Positions 17,510-25,545 of a stretch of 64,000 bases of DNA are shown here, in pieces. The translations under genes were made by a program, and so were the position numbers. The DNA lies in the NCBI RefSeq assembly GCF_001836165.1, contig NZ_KV827706.1, positions 1-64,000 of the forward strand, read 5' to 3'. This stretch comes from Corynebacterium sp. HMSC036D02 (lineage in GTDB: Bacteria > Actinomycetota > Actinomycetes > Mycobacteriales > Mycobacteriaceae). The notes under the pieces are model-generated. The model was not told the DNA's origin. It saw only the letters and a list, made by a program, of their open reading frames with translations, and searched no databases. The stretch's first letter is position 1; every line of letters begins with the position of its first letter.

Positions 17510-18811
17510 CTAACCCACCTGCACGATTCTGGCGTGCGGTCCTTCCTCCTCGCCCCGGCTGCGCAGGATGTGGGTGATGAGAACCCCCACGATGCCAATG
17601 CACCACACCCCAAAGACCGCCCAGGCGGCGAGCCGGAAATCATGGAAGGGGTAGTCGGGCCCGTTGCCCAAGTGGTCCAACACCATACCGACGAGCTGGG
17701 CGCCGATGACCGTGGCGATGAAGCCGCCCATGTTTCCCAGCCCCGTCGCCGTGGCGACGACGCGGCGATCCAGGTTTTCGCGGACAATGTCGAATCCATA
17801 ATTTGCCACCGGTGTGCACAGGGCCACCAGGCTGATGAGGATGAACAGTGAGAGGTAGCTGCCGCCGAAGAGGAAGAACAGGACCCATACCGCGCAGTGG
17901 ATAGCCACAAACCCTAAGGCGAGCCACGGACGGAAACCCCTGGCCCGGGACGATAACCTGCCGTGCAGGGGGCCAATCAGCACCATGAACACGCTAAACC
18001 ACGTCAGGACCCAGCCGGCGCTAGTCTTAGAAAAATCCATGCCCGCGGTCATCAAGGGCACTCCCCACAGCATGACAAACACGTTGGTGGCTCCCAGACC
18101 AATCCAGTGAATGAAAAACGCCTGCCAGGCCACAGGAGAACGGAAAACGGTGGATAGCAGCGCTGCTGTGCTTTCCGGCTTCGCGTTAGGTTTTTCCTTC
18201 GGCTTGGGCACGATGCCCAGTGATTCAGGGGAATCCGCAACCGCCACCGCGGCCGCGACGGCGATGAGAATACCCACCGCACCCAAGGTAACGAAGGCCA
18301 TGGTCCATCCGCCCCACCCCAGCAGCATGGCAAAAGGTAAGGCGGACATGAACTGACCTAGCTGCCCCAGCGAGGAGGTGACCTGGGTGAACATGGGGGT
18401 GCGGTGCAGCGGGAACCAATAAGGCAGGATGCGCATCACCGACAAGAAGGCGGTGGCATCACCCGCGCCGATGAGCAGGCGGGCGGCAATGGCTACCCAG
18501 TAATTGCTAGTAAAACCGAGAAGCACCTGGCCGAGTCCCATGATGGCGGAACCGATGACGAGCAGGCGCCGGGGGCCGAATTTATCGATGAGCATGCCGG
18601 TAGGGATCTGCGCCAGTGAATAGATACCCAATTGCACAGAGGTGAAAACAGCAATGCGCGCGGCATCTACCTCGAAGCGGTCGATGGCCTCGAGCCCCGC
18701 TACGCCAAAAGATGTGCGGCCGGTAATCGCCACGATGTAAACCAACACCGCAGCTACCCACACGGAGAGAGCCTTAGTGGTAATTACATTGCGAGGATGA
18801 GGAACCGACAT
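17510..18811 (-). CDS. MFS transporter
   Basis: The 433-aa membrane protein has about 12 predicted helices and the family loop motif GMLIDKFGPRRLL between helices 2 and 3, with a charged cytoplasmic loop in the middle (KPKEKPNAKPES). Substrate cannot be told; the sequence resembles the anion/organic-acid type of the superfamily (GxxxTAFLSVMRILPYWF). ATG 18811 is preferred to the GTG 24 bases upstream because a TAAAGT hexamer lies 7 bases before it, a leaderless arrangement. It diverges from thrC across only 38 bases. Confidence 0.85.
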   Translation of the reverse strand: MSVPHPRNVITTKALSVWVAAVLVYIVAITGRTSFGVAGLEAIDRFEVDAARIAVFTSVQLGIYSLAQIPTGMLIDKFGPRRLLVIGSAIMGLGQVLLGFTSNYWVAIAARLLIGAGDATAFLSVMRILPYWFPLHRTPMFTQVTSSLGQLGQFMSALPFAMLLGWGGWTMAFVTLGAVGILIAVAAAVAVADSPESLGIVPKPKEKPNAKPESTAALLSTVFRSPVAWQAFFIHWIGLGATNVFVMLWGVPLMTAGMDFSKTSAGWVLTWFSVFMVLIGPLHGRLSSRARGFRPWLALGFVAIHCAVWVLFFLFGGSYLSLFILISLVALCTPVANYGFDIVRENLDRRVVATATGLGNMGGFIATVIGAQLVGMVLDHLGNGPDYPFHDFRLAAWAVFGVWCIGIVGVLITHILRSRGEEEGPHARIVQVG

Positions 18812-18818
18812 GGCTGAT

Positions 18819-18824
18819 ACTTTA
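18819..18824 (-). promoter_or_regulatory. Leaderless -10 of the MFS gene
   Basis: TAAAGT on the minus strand is 7 bases before ATG 18811; it shares the 38-base gap with the thrC -10. Confidence 0.5.
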
Positions 18825-18836
18825 CGCGGCACCAAC

Positions 18837-18842
18837 TAAGAT
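18837..18842 (+). promoter_or_regulatory. Leaderless -10 of thrC
   Basis: TAAGAT lies 7 bases before GTG 18850. It overlaps the ATG at 18841, which argues against that ATG as the start. Confidence 0.55.
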
Positions 18843-18849
18843 GCAGGGG

Positions 18850-20295
18850 GTGAAGTACATTTCGACCCGCGATACCGACCGCCAGCCCGCCTCCTTTACG
18901 GACATTCTCCTCGGAGGTCTGGCCCCTGATGGCGGCCTCTACCTGCCGGAAACTTACCCCCGCATTGATGACGCCACCCTTACCCAGTGGCGCCAGACCT
19001 TGGCTGAGGGCGGCTACGCGGCCCTGGCCGCGGAGGTGCTCAAGCTCTTCGTGGACGATATTCCTGCAGAGGACCTCGAGGGGATTGCCCAGCGCGCCTA
19101 CACCTACCCGAAGTTTGACCACGAGGAGATCGTCCCCGTCAGCGAGCTGGGGGAGGGCCTTTACATCGGCCACCTCTCTGAGGGGCCGACGGCCGCCTTC
19201 AAGGACATGGCCATGCAGATGTTGGGCGAGCTCTTCGAATACGAGCTGGCACGTCGCGGCGAAACCCTCAACATCCTAGGCGCTACCTCGGGTGACACCG
19301 GTTCCTCGGCGGAGTACGCGATGCGCGGGCGCAAGGGCATCCGCGTCTTTATGCTGACCCCAGCCGGGCGCATGACGCCCTTCCAGCAGGCCCAGATGTT
19401 TGGGCTGGATGACCCGAATATCTGCAATATCGCCCTCGATGGAGTCTTTGATGACTGCCAGGACGTGGTCAAGGCGGTATCTGCCGACGCTAACTTCAAG
19501 GCAGAAAACCGTATCGGTGCGGTCAACTCTATTAACTGGGCCCGCCTCATGGCGCAGGTGGTCTACTACATCAACTGCTATCTCAAGGTCACCACGGAAA
19601 ACACGGAGAAGGTCTCCTTCAGCGTGCCCACCGGCAACTTTGGTGATATCTGCGCGGGCCACATCGCCCGCCAGATGGGCCTGCCCATCGACCGCCTCAT
19701 CGTCGCGACCAATGAAAACGACGTGCTCGATGAGTTCTTCCGCACCGGCAGCTACCGCCCGCGCTCCTCGGAGCAAACCCACAAGACGTCTTCGCCGTCG
19801 ATGGATATTTCCCGCGCCTCCAACTTTGAGCGCTTCGCTTTCGATCTGCTGGGCCGCGATGCCGCGCAGATTAAGGAGCTTTTCGGGACGAAGGTGAAGG
19901 AAGGCGGGTTCAACGTCGACAAGCAGGCGCTCGACGCCGCCCACACCGAGTACGGTTTCCTGTCTGGTTCCTCCACCCACGCGGACCGCCTGGCCACCAT
20001 CAAGGATGTCCACGAGCGCTACAACGTGCTGGTGGATCCGCACACGGCCGACGGCATCAAGGTCGCCCGCGCGGTACAGGATGAGTACGGCGTTGACACG
20101 CCCATCGTGTGCCTCGAGACCGCCCTGCCAGTGAAGTTTGCGGAGACCATCGCGGAGGCCATCGGCAGCGAACCAGAGGTGCCTGAGCGTTTCGCCGGCA
20201 TCTTGGAAGCCGAGCGCCACGTTACCGATCTGCCCAATGATGCCGCGGCGGTGAAGGACTACATCACGCAGTACATCAAGAGCACGGAGGTTTAA
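18850..20295 (+). CDS. thrC: Threonine synthase
   Basis: Threonine synthase is the PLP enzyme that turns O-phosphohomoserine into threonine. The 481-aa protein starts MKYISTRD as in other corynebacteria, then ILLGGLAPDGGLYLP. The PLP lysine is in EGPTAAFKDMAMQ, and the phosphate-binding and serine/threonine-dehydratase-type motifs LGATSGDTGSSAEYAM and SVPTGNFGDICAG follow. GTG 18850 agrees with homologue alignment from memory and with the leaderless -10; ATG 18841 would add three residues. A small gene follows after 3 bases and its ribosome site lies in the thrC end. Confidence 0.95.
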   Translation: MKYISTRDTDRQPASFTDILLGGLAPDGGLYLPETYPRIDDATLTQWRQTLAEGGYAALAAEVLKLFVDDIPAEDLEGIAQRAYTYPKFDHEEIVPVSELGEGLYIGHLSEGPTAAFKDMAMQMLGELFEYELARRGETLNILGATSGDTGSSAEYAMRGRKGIRVFMLTPAGRMTPFQQAQMFGLDDPNICNIALDGVFDDCQDVVKAVSADANFKAENRIGAVNSINWARLMAQVVYYINCYLKVTTENTEKVSFSVPTGNFGDICAGHIARQMGLPIDRLIVATNENDVLDEFFRTGSYRPRSSEQTHKTSSPSMDISRASNFERFAFDLLGRDAAQIKELFGTKVKEGGFNVDKQALDAAHTEYGFLSGSSTHADRLATIKDVHERYNVLVDPHTADGIKVARAVQDEYGVDTPIVCLETALPVKFAETIAEAIGSEPEVPERFAGILEAERHVTDLPNDAAAVKDYITQYIKSTEV

Positions 20296-20298
20296 ACA

Positions 20299-20451
20299 AT
20301 GGGACAGGAACAATTCTCAGGACCCGAGTATTTCACTGAATTTGACCCAGAGAAGTTCATCCGTGACATGAAGCAGGTCGCGGAGATGGAGAAGGAAAAT
20401 AAGGAGAACAAGGCGGACTCGGGTGAGGCTGCAGCAGAAGAGGATGCCTAG
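20299..20451 (+). CDS. Small acidic protein downstream of thrC, 50 aa
   Basis: ATG 20299 has GGAGG 8 bases upstream, inside the end of thrC, so it is probably translated from the thrC transcript. The product starts MGQEQFSGPEYFTEFDPEKF and continues with a Glu/Lys/Asn-rich helix (MKQVAEMEKENKENKAD) and an acidic tail. It is soluble, very charged and has no Cys. I recognise no family. It overlaps the start of the next gene in another frame. Confidence 0.7.
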   Translation: MGQEQFSGPEYFTEFDPEKFIRDMKQVAEMEKENKENKADSGEAAAEEDA

Positions 20452-21292
20452 GTTTCTCCTCACGGGGGTGCTCAGCACAGCAGCTCTAGTGGTAGCTGGG
20501 TGCACGGTGCAGACGGGCGTTGACGCTGTTCCCGAGGCTGCTTCGCATACCTCCGAGGACACCACGATTGAGCCGCCCCCGCCGGAGATTCACACGCCGG
20601 GTGCGTCCCCGGTGCCCCCGGGCGCCGCACTGGATATCTCTGGCATGCAGCCCGTTCCCGGCGAAGCCTTCGACTTCAACCTGTGCACGGTGGCGTGGAG
20701 CTTCGTGCTTGACGACGGCCGCACCATCGCCGTCACCGCCTCCCATTGCGGTGAGCCAGGGGATACGGTGTGGGCGGGTGCCGCGGACGGGGAATTCATT
20801 TACCCGGCCGAGCCTGTGGGCAGCATCATCTACTCCGACCTTAGCGCGCCGGACACGCACCAGCTGGATTTCGCTTTGGTGGAGATCACGCGGCAGGCGG
20901 AGTTTCATGTCCCCCAGGACATGCCCACCAGCGTGGTCGCCGCGGGGCAGGAGGAGCTCCCCGATGAAGTGTGCAAGCTGGGGCGCATTACCGGTGAGAC
21001 CTGCGGCCCGCTTACTCACGGCGAGGGACACGGGAAACTCCAGTTTGGTGACCGCACAGTGGATACCGTCTCCGCGCGCGCCCAAGTCTGCTCCACGCAC
21101 GGCGATTCGGGCGCTCCGGTCTTTGGCGCGCCGGGCAGCCCCTTTGAAGGGGTAATCGTCGGTGTCCTTTCGGGAACGACGGAAGCAGCCGCGGGTGGTG
21201 AGGGCTGTGCGCACGGTTCGGAGGCAGAGATGTCCTTTACTTCTGCGGCGGATATTGAGGCGCTCCTTCCGGAGATTCTGGCACAGGTTTAA
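20423..21292 (+). CDS. Secreted trypsin-like serine protease lipoprotein
   Basis: The 289-aa protein has a lipoprotein signal peptide with lipobox VVAGC (Cys27), a Pro/Glu-rich spacer and a chymotrypsin-type domain. The likely catalytic triad is visible: His in VTASHCG, Asp in HQLDFALVE, and Ser in HGDSGAPVF. Cys pairs are present around the His and near the C-terminus (EGCAHG). It is probably anchored outside the membrane; its substrate is unknown. GTG 20423 has an AGGCGGA site with 6-base spacing; ATG 20444 is possible but its purine run touches the codon. It overlaps the end of the 50-aa gene. Confidence 0.8.
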   Translation: MRLQQKRMPRFLLTGVLSTAALVVAGCTVQTGVDAVPEAASHTSEDTTIEPPPPEIHTPGASPVPPGAALDISGMQPVPGEAFDFNLCTVAWSFVLDDGRTIAVTASHCGEPGDTVWAGAADGEFIYPAEPVGSIIYSDLSAPDTHQLDFALVEITRQAEFHVPQDMPTSVVAAGQEELPDEVCKLGRITGETCGPLTHGEGHGKLQFGDRTVDTVSARAQVCSTHGDSGAPVFGAPGSPFEGVIVGVLSGTTEAAAGGEGCAHGSEAEMSFTSAADIEALLPEILAQV

Positions 21293-21296
21293 GCGC

Positions 21297-21302
21297 TAAG
21301 AT
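21297..21302 (+). promoter_or_regulatory. Leaderless -10 of the Nudix gene
   Basis: TAAGAT lies 7 bases before ATG 21310 and overlaps the earlier in-frame ATG 21301. Confidence 0.5.
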
Positions 21303-21309
21303 GAAACCC

Positions 21310-21843
21310 ATGCCTACTCCTGATTTCATTGTGTCCCTGCGTGAGAAAATCGGTCACGAGCAGCTCTTTTTGCCCAGCGTGACCGCGGTTATCGTGCGGG
21401 CGGTTCCTACCGGTTCTGCGATATGGGAGCTGCCTTCAGTGCTGCTTGCCCAGCGTGCCGATAATGGCACGTGGGCTCCCATCTCCGGTATCTGTGAGCC
21501 GGGTGAGGAGGTCACGGCGACTGCACTGCGTGAGGTCAAAGAGGAAATTGGCCTCGATGGTCGCATCGAAGCGCTCCTCGGCGTGGGCCAGGTGGGCCCA
21601 GTAGTCTGCCCCAATGGGGATAAGTGTCTCTACATGGATACCTCCATCCGGGTCTCCGTGCCGGATGATGCGGAGCCGGTTATCTCCGATGAGGAGAACC
21701 TAGCCGCGCAGTGGTTCTCTGTGGCGCAGATGCCGACGTCCGTCAGCGCCCGCAACCGCATGATCATCGGGGATGCAGTGGCGCAGATGAAACACCCGCA
21801 GGGCTTCCGACCGCGGATGGGGTACGTTAAGCGTTCGTCTTAA
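21310..21843 (+). CDS. Nudix hydrolase
   Basis: The 177-aa protein contains a complete Nudix box, starting GICEPGEEV and ending LREVKEEIGL, which binds the metal and hydrolyses a nucleoside diphosphate linked to another group. The rest is the usual alpha/beta fold; a segment GPVVCPNGDKCLYMDT and the EEN..QWF motif are typical of mutT-like enzymes of actinobacteria. The exact substrate is not visible. ATG 21310 is chosen from the leaderless -10 spacing; ATG 21301 would add MKP. Confidence 0.88.
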   Translation: MPTPDFIVSLREKIGHEQLFLPSVTAVIVRAVPTGSAIWELPSVLLAQRADNGTWAPISGICEPGEEVTATALREVKEEIGLDGRIEALLGVGQVGPVVCPNGDKCLYMDTSIRVSVPDDAEPVISDEENLAAQWFSVAQMPTSVSARNRMIIGDAVAQMKHPQGFRPRMGYVKRSS

Positions 21844-21959
21844 TCAGGCTTTCTCCATGAGCGTTGATGTGAGGGCACTAGATCTAAGTGGCGGATCGAT
21901 GCGCCAGCCCTCAATCCTGCGGCAAAAGAGTTTCTCCGCGCCGGGTAACATGCACAACT

Positions 21960-23054
21960 ATGGCTCCCAAAATGAAGGACTACTTCAACGCTGACACGGC
22001 ACAAAAACTCGGCGCACAGCTTGGAATTGACGGCGAAAAATACGCCGCATGGATCGCGCCACGCGTCGAGGATCTGGAGATTCTGGACCGCGTGACCGTG
22101 TTCGCGCAGGGGCTTCGGGAACAGCTTGGCGGGGATTATGTAGGGGTGATTGGAGGGATCATCGATAAGCTTGGGCCCGAGCTTGCGGAGGGGGAAGGCT
22201 ACTTCAACCATGCATTTCATCTGTGGCCGGTGAGCCGCTTCATCGAGCTGTACGGGATAGATGAGCCGGAGGTTTCTTTAGACGCAATTGAGGCGCTCAC
22301 GAGGGTGTTCACCGGTGAGTTCGCGGTGCGTCCCTTCTTGGAGCGCTACCCGGAGCTGACCATGTCCCGGGTGCATCAGTGGGCTGGTTCCGACAGCCAC
22401 AACGTGCGTCGCCTGGCTTCCGAGGGCATCCGTCCGCGTCTGCCATGGGCGAAGGTGCACGCGCCGTTTGTGGAGGACCCCTCGCCGATCCTTCCGGTCC
22501 TGGACCGGCTGTACGACGATGCGTCGCTGTTCGTGCGCAAGTCCGTAGCCAATAACCTCAACGATATTGGCCGCACGCACCCCGAGTTGGCGCTTGCCAC
22601 CGCGTCGCGTTGGGCAGATAGCGGATCGTCGCACGCAGCGTGGGTGGTGGAACAGGGGTTGCGTGGGCTGATCAAGCGCGGCAATAGGGAGGCCCTGGAG
22701 CTTGTTGGCTTTTCTCCGTCCACCGCCGTCACCGCCACCCGCCCCGAGTTCCCTCACACTGTGGCCATTGGTGAAAAGGCGACTCTTTCAACGACACTCA
22801 CCAACACCGGCGATGCGCCCGCACATGTGCTTGCAGAGTATCGCGTGCACTTTCTGAAAAAGAACGGCACCCGACAACCCAGCGTGTTCCGCCTCGGCAA
22901 ATACACGCTTGAACCGGGTGAAACCCGAGTGGTGACCAAGACGCACCCGTTTCGGATCACCAGCACGCGCACCTACTACCCGGGCATGCAGGGACTCAGC
23001 CTGGTGATTAACGGCCGCGAAGGCGAGCACGTGGAATTTGAGCTCACCCAATAG
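21960..23054 (+). CDS. AlkC-like DNA alkylation repair glycosylase
   Basis: The 364-aa protein has a HEAT-like helical repeat domain (residues about 1-255) and a C-terminal beta-rich domain of about 105 residues (HTVAIGEKATLSTTLTN to EHVEFELTQ) that reads as an immunoglobulin-like fold. This layout is that of AlkC, a relative of AlkD that removes alkylated bases from DNA. Helical repeats include DDASLFVRKSVANNLNDIG and AWVVEQGLRGLIKRGN, typical of the AlkC/AlkD superfamily. ATG 21960 has a TAACAT hexamer 8 bases upstream, another leaderless pattern. Catalytic activity is inferred from the family. Confidence 0.82.
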   Translation: MAPKMKDYFNADTAQKLGAQLGIDGEKYAAWIAPRVEDLEILDRVTVFAQGLREQLGGDYVGVIGGIIDKLGPELAEGEGYFNHAFHLWPVSRFIELYGIDEPEVSLDAIEALTRVFTGEFAVRPFLERYPELTMSRVHQWAGSDSHNVRRLASEGIRPRLPWAKVHAPFVEDPSPILPVLDRLYDDASLFVRKSVANNLNDIGRTHPELALATASRWADSGSSHAAWVVEQGLRGLIKRGNREALELVGFSPSTAVTATRPEFPHTVAIGEKATLSTTLTNTGDAPAHVLAEYRVHFLKKNGTRQPSVFRLGKYTLEPGETRVVTKTHPFRITSTRTYYPGMQGLSLVINGREGEHVEFELTQ

Positions 23055-23206
23055 CGCAGGTCTTGCCGCGTCATTCAGATTGTGAATGCGCTCCATTCGG
23101 CGATGCAGTCCCCGGAGCTGCCTTTTCTGCATGCGAGGACGCAGCCCGCAAAGGGGTGAGAGTGTTGGAGTTGCCGCAAAATATCATCAGAAACGCATGA
23201 AATGGG

Positions 23207-23235
23207 TTGAGGTTGGTGCCCGTGCCCGATAGCTT
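23207..23235 (+). promoter_or_regulatory. Promoter of the META-domain gene
   Basis: TTGAGG at 23207-23212, a 17-base spacer and TAGCTT at 23230-23235 form a -35/-10 pair; ATG 23243 follows after 7 bases, so the transcript is probably leaderless. Confidence 0.55.
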
Positions 23236-23242
23236 CGGGGTC

Positions 23243-23824
23243 ATGATTTCACGCACGCTGAAGAAAGTAACCACTGCAACTGCGTTCGTCGCCCTCGCCG
23301 GCGGCGTTCTGGGTGCCGGTACTGCCGGTGCGCAAGAGATGTCCTCCGCCGACTCTGTGAAGACCAGCCAGATTCAGGAACTGAGCTCGCGTCTGTTCGG
23401 TGACTCCTTCTCCTCCTCGAAGGATTCGGAAGCACCGGAAGGCTCTGGCTTGATTGAGAAGTACGAGGACGTTGACGGCCTGCAGGACAAGCTGCCGGCT
23501 GATGAGGCTAAGAAGGTTCTCATCGGGACCTTCACCGCAAAGAAGAACCCGGAGATCTCCGTGACCTTCAATGACGACGGAACGCTGACCTTCAACGATG
23601 GCTGCAACTCCGGTGGCGGCAGCTACAAGCTGGACCAGACCGATGCCGTCGTGGTGGAGAACCTGAACTCCACGATGCGTGCCTGTGCCCCGGAGGAGAT
23701 GGCTGATGCCGATGCACTCAACGCCATCCTTTCCGCAAAGCCAGTGGTCATCCCCGTAGAGGGCAACACCTTTGCGCTGGGCAGCCAGGGCCAGGTCATT
23801 CAGTTTGAGAAGGCTGAAAACTAA
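23243..23824 (+). CDS. Secreted META-domain protein
   Basis: The 193-aa protein has a signal peptide ending at GTAGAQ (about residue 32) and a META/HslJ-like domain in the C-terminal half, with SVTFNDDGTLTFNDGCNSGGGSYK and the paired Cys in MRACAP. META proteins are found in envelope or heat-shock contexts but have no defined enzymatic role. The region after the signal peptide is Ser/Glu-rich and probably unstructured. The start follows from the promoter spacing. Confidence 0.8.
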   Translation: MISRTLKKVTTATAFVALAGGVLGAGTAGAQEMSSADSVKTSQIQELSSRLFGDSFSSSKDSEAPEGSGLIEKYEDVDGLQDKLPADEAKKVLIGTFTAKKNPEISVTFNDDGTLTFNDGCNSGGGSYKLDQTDAVVVENLNSTMRACAPEEMADADALNAILSAKPVVIPVEGNTFALGSQGQVIQFEKAEN

Positions 23825-23852
23825 GGTTCCTTCAACGCAGAGACAGAGCGCG

Positions 23853-23884
23853 GCGGAGCTAGTTCGTGATTGGGCTAGCTCCGC
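23853..23884. terminator. Convergent hairpin terminator
   Basis: A 10-bp stem, gcggagctag with ctagctccgc, follows the META gene and overlaps the last codons of the convergent TDT transporter gene. Confidence 0.6.
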
Positions 23885-24827
23885 TTCCTTGTGCGCGCCG
23901 TCCTTCGATGAGCCAGCTTATGAAGCGGCAGGAACAGGCAGACCAGTGCGCGATGAGGAGTACCGGGATGCTGAGCGCGATGACGTCGAGAAGCTCCGAG
24001 CCATTCACCAGCGCTACCTGGTGCCCGCCCATGCTGACCGTTCCCGGTGGGAAGGTGCACGCCCACCAGGCAGGAGAGTAATCCACCCAGCGCGCCACGT
24101 TGGGGTAGAAGGTGAACATGGCATAGAGCGCGAGGGGAATGGCGATCGCCATGGCGGTGAGCCCGTAGTAGACAGAGAAAGTGCCGGGGTAGAGGATCTG
24201 CATCGCGGTAGTGGATTGGCCCACCACGCCCAGCGGAACCCAGGCCGTCGCGGAGTTGGCACCGGTGAGATTGACTTTGCCGTGCCAAGCAGCCCAATAC
24301 ACACGGATAAAGACGGGGACCGCGGTGGAGATCGACATGACAAAGAGCACTGTGCCCATGACGTGGTAGGCATGTCCGTAATCCAAGGCGAGGAAGCCGG
24401 CTACGGAGGAGGAAATCATGGGCCCGACCAGCGGCAGGCCCCAGGTAAAGCGCGGCTGGCCGTCGAAGCGGGTGAGCTGAATAGCCCACGTGATAACGGT
24501 GACGGGGCCGCCTATCCAGAAGCCCACGAGGCGGAAGGCTCCGATATCCGTCAATCCCGACAGCGCCGCGCCGAGCGCCAGGATGCCGATGAAATACATG
24601 GACCACTCAGCCATGGAGGTTCGCGCAAAGCTGGGCTGGCGGTATACCGCGAAACCAACTGTCAGCACGAGGAGGATGACGCAGGACAGTGCCGCGAAAA
24701 CAGCGGAGGCTGTCAGCATGCCTTCCTCAACGAGTAGCCGGGAGACGATGGAGGTGCCCATGAGGCTGCCGCCCCACGCGGGGCCGGGTGGTGGCAAGTG
24801 GCGGAATTTGTCAGTCACAGCTGGCAT
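23859..24827 (-). CDS. TDT family transporter (TehA/SLAC1 type)
   Basis: The 322-aa membrane protein has about ten helices, the usual number for the tellurite-resistance/dicarboxylate transporter (TDT) family. Family hallmarks are PGPAWGGSLMGTSIV near the N-terminus and PAWWACTFPPGTVSMGG near residue 245. Members move C4-dicarboxylates, sulfite or other anions; which one applies cannot be read here. No ribosome site or clear -10 is visible before ATG 24827. A hairpin overlaps its 3' end. Confidence 0.85.
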   Translation of the reverse strand: MPAVTDKFRHLPPPGPAWGGSLMGTSIVSRLLVEEGMLTASAVFAALSCVILLVLTVGFAVYRQPSFARTSMAEWSMYFIGILALGAALSGLTDIGAFRLVGFWIGGPVTVITWAIQLTRFDGQPRFTWGLPLVGPMISSSVAGFLALDYGHAYHVMGTVLFVMSISTAVPVFIRVYWAAWHGKVNLTGANSATAWVPLGVVGQSTTAMQILYPGTFSVYYGLTAMAIAIPLALYAMFTFYPNVARWVDYSPAWWACTFPPGTVSMGGHQVALVNGSELLDVIALSIPVLLIAHWSACSCRFISWLIEGRRAQGSGASPITN

Positions 24828-24966
24828 GGTAGCTGTAGTGCCCGCCTACTGTCCCGTTGCTGTGCTGAACTTTGCGGAACCGGCACACCTGTGTGATGGG
24901 CAACCCGCACCTAGCTTTTGCTCGTTTCAACGATTTTGCTCTCAGTGCCACGGAACCTTGGTAGGG

Positions 24967-25431
24967 CTACAGGTTTACATTAGGTCCTACAGGCGCAGCT
25001 GAGCGTTGAGCCTGTAGGACCGGCATGTACCACGTCACAGCGGCTGCCAGGATGGCTATTGAGCAAGCACTCCATACGAGAAACTCATCAGGGGTAAACC
25101 ACCAGGCGGCCACGGCGAGTGCGCCGAGTGCGAACCACAAGACAGGGATGAAGGGGCTAGGTGCCTCCGCCCACGGTTCTTGGGGAAACCGGCTACGTGC
25201 TTCAGTTCGGATGCGCCGGGGAGTTTTTCGGGAAAGCGCCCAAACGCAGCCGACAACAAACGCCAGTCCTGCACCGGCGATGAGTAGATCCCCTTTCACG
25301 CCGCCGAACATAAACACACCGACGGCGAACGCTAAAGCCGCGCGTTCGGACAGCGTCGGGGGGAACTTTTGGGTCGGATCTACGTCTGGGTAAATGCTCC
25401 TGAAGATATCTGTGCGGGGGTGGCTGTGCAT
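24967..25431 (-). CDS. Four-helix hypothetical membrane protein, 154 aa
   Basis: I do not recognise the family. The protein has a soluble N-terminus (MHSHPRTDIFRSIYPDVDP), two hydrophobic helices (LAFAVGVFMFGGV and LLIAGAGLAFVVGCVWAL), a basic loop, and two more helices (VLWFALGALAVAAWWF and LVWSACSIAILAAAVTWYM). ATG 25431 has GGGAGAAA 6 bases upstream. It diverges from htaA; the iron-box promoter lies in the 114-base gap, so iron control of this gene is possible but not shown. Confidence 0.65.
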   Translation of the reverse strand: MHSHPRTDIFRSIYPDVDPTQKFPPTLSERAALAFAVGVFMFGGVKGDLLIAGAGLAFVVGCVWALSRKTPRRIRTEARSRFPQEPWAEAPSPFIPVLWFALGALAVAAWWFTPDEFLVWSACSIAILAAAVTWYMPVLQAQRSAAPVGPNVNL

Positions 25432-25458
25432 GCTGTTTTCTCCCGTTTGGTTGATGTG

Positions 25459-25464
25459 TTGACA
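25459..25464 (+). promoter_or_regulatory. -35 element of the htaA operon
   Basis: A consensus TTGACA. A matching -10 region would fall at about 25481-25487, inside the first DtxR-type box, which is how iron repression would work. Confidence 0.5.
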
Positions 25465-25475
25465 AATCTGTTAAT

Positions 25476-25494
25476 TTAGGTCAGGATTACCTAA
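25476..25494 (+). promoter_or_regulatory. DtxR-type iron box 1
   Basis: The 19-base site reads TTAGGTCAG-G-ATTACCTAA and matches the known DtxR consensus at 15 of 19 positions, with perfect outer TTAGGT and CCTAA. DtxR with iron would repress heme uptake genes here. Confidence 0.8.
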
Positions 25495-25495
25495 T

Positions 25496-25514
25496 CAAGG
25501 TAAGCCTAGCCCAT
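25496..25514 (+). promoter_or_regulatory. DtxR-type iron box 2 (weaker)
   Basis: A second site, CAAGGTAAGCCTAGCCCAT, starts 20 bases after the first and matches the consensus at 13 of 19 positions. Tandem spacing suggests cooperative binding; this is inferred. Confidence 0.5.
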
Positions 25515-25545
25515 AGCCCTATCTGGATGAAACAAGGTTCTCAAC

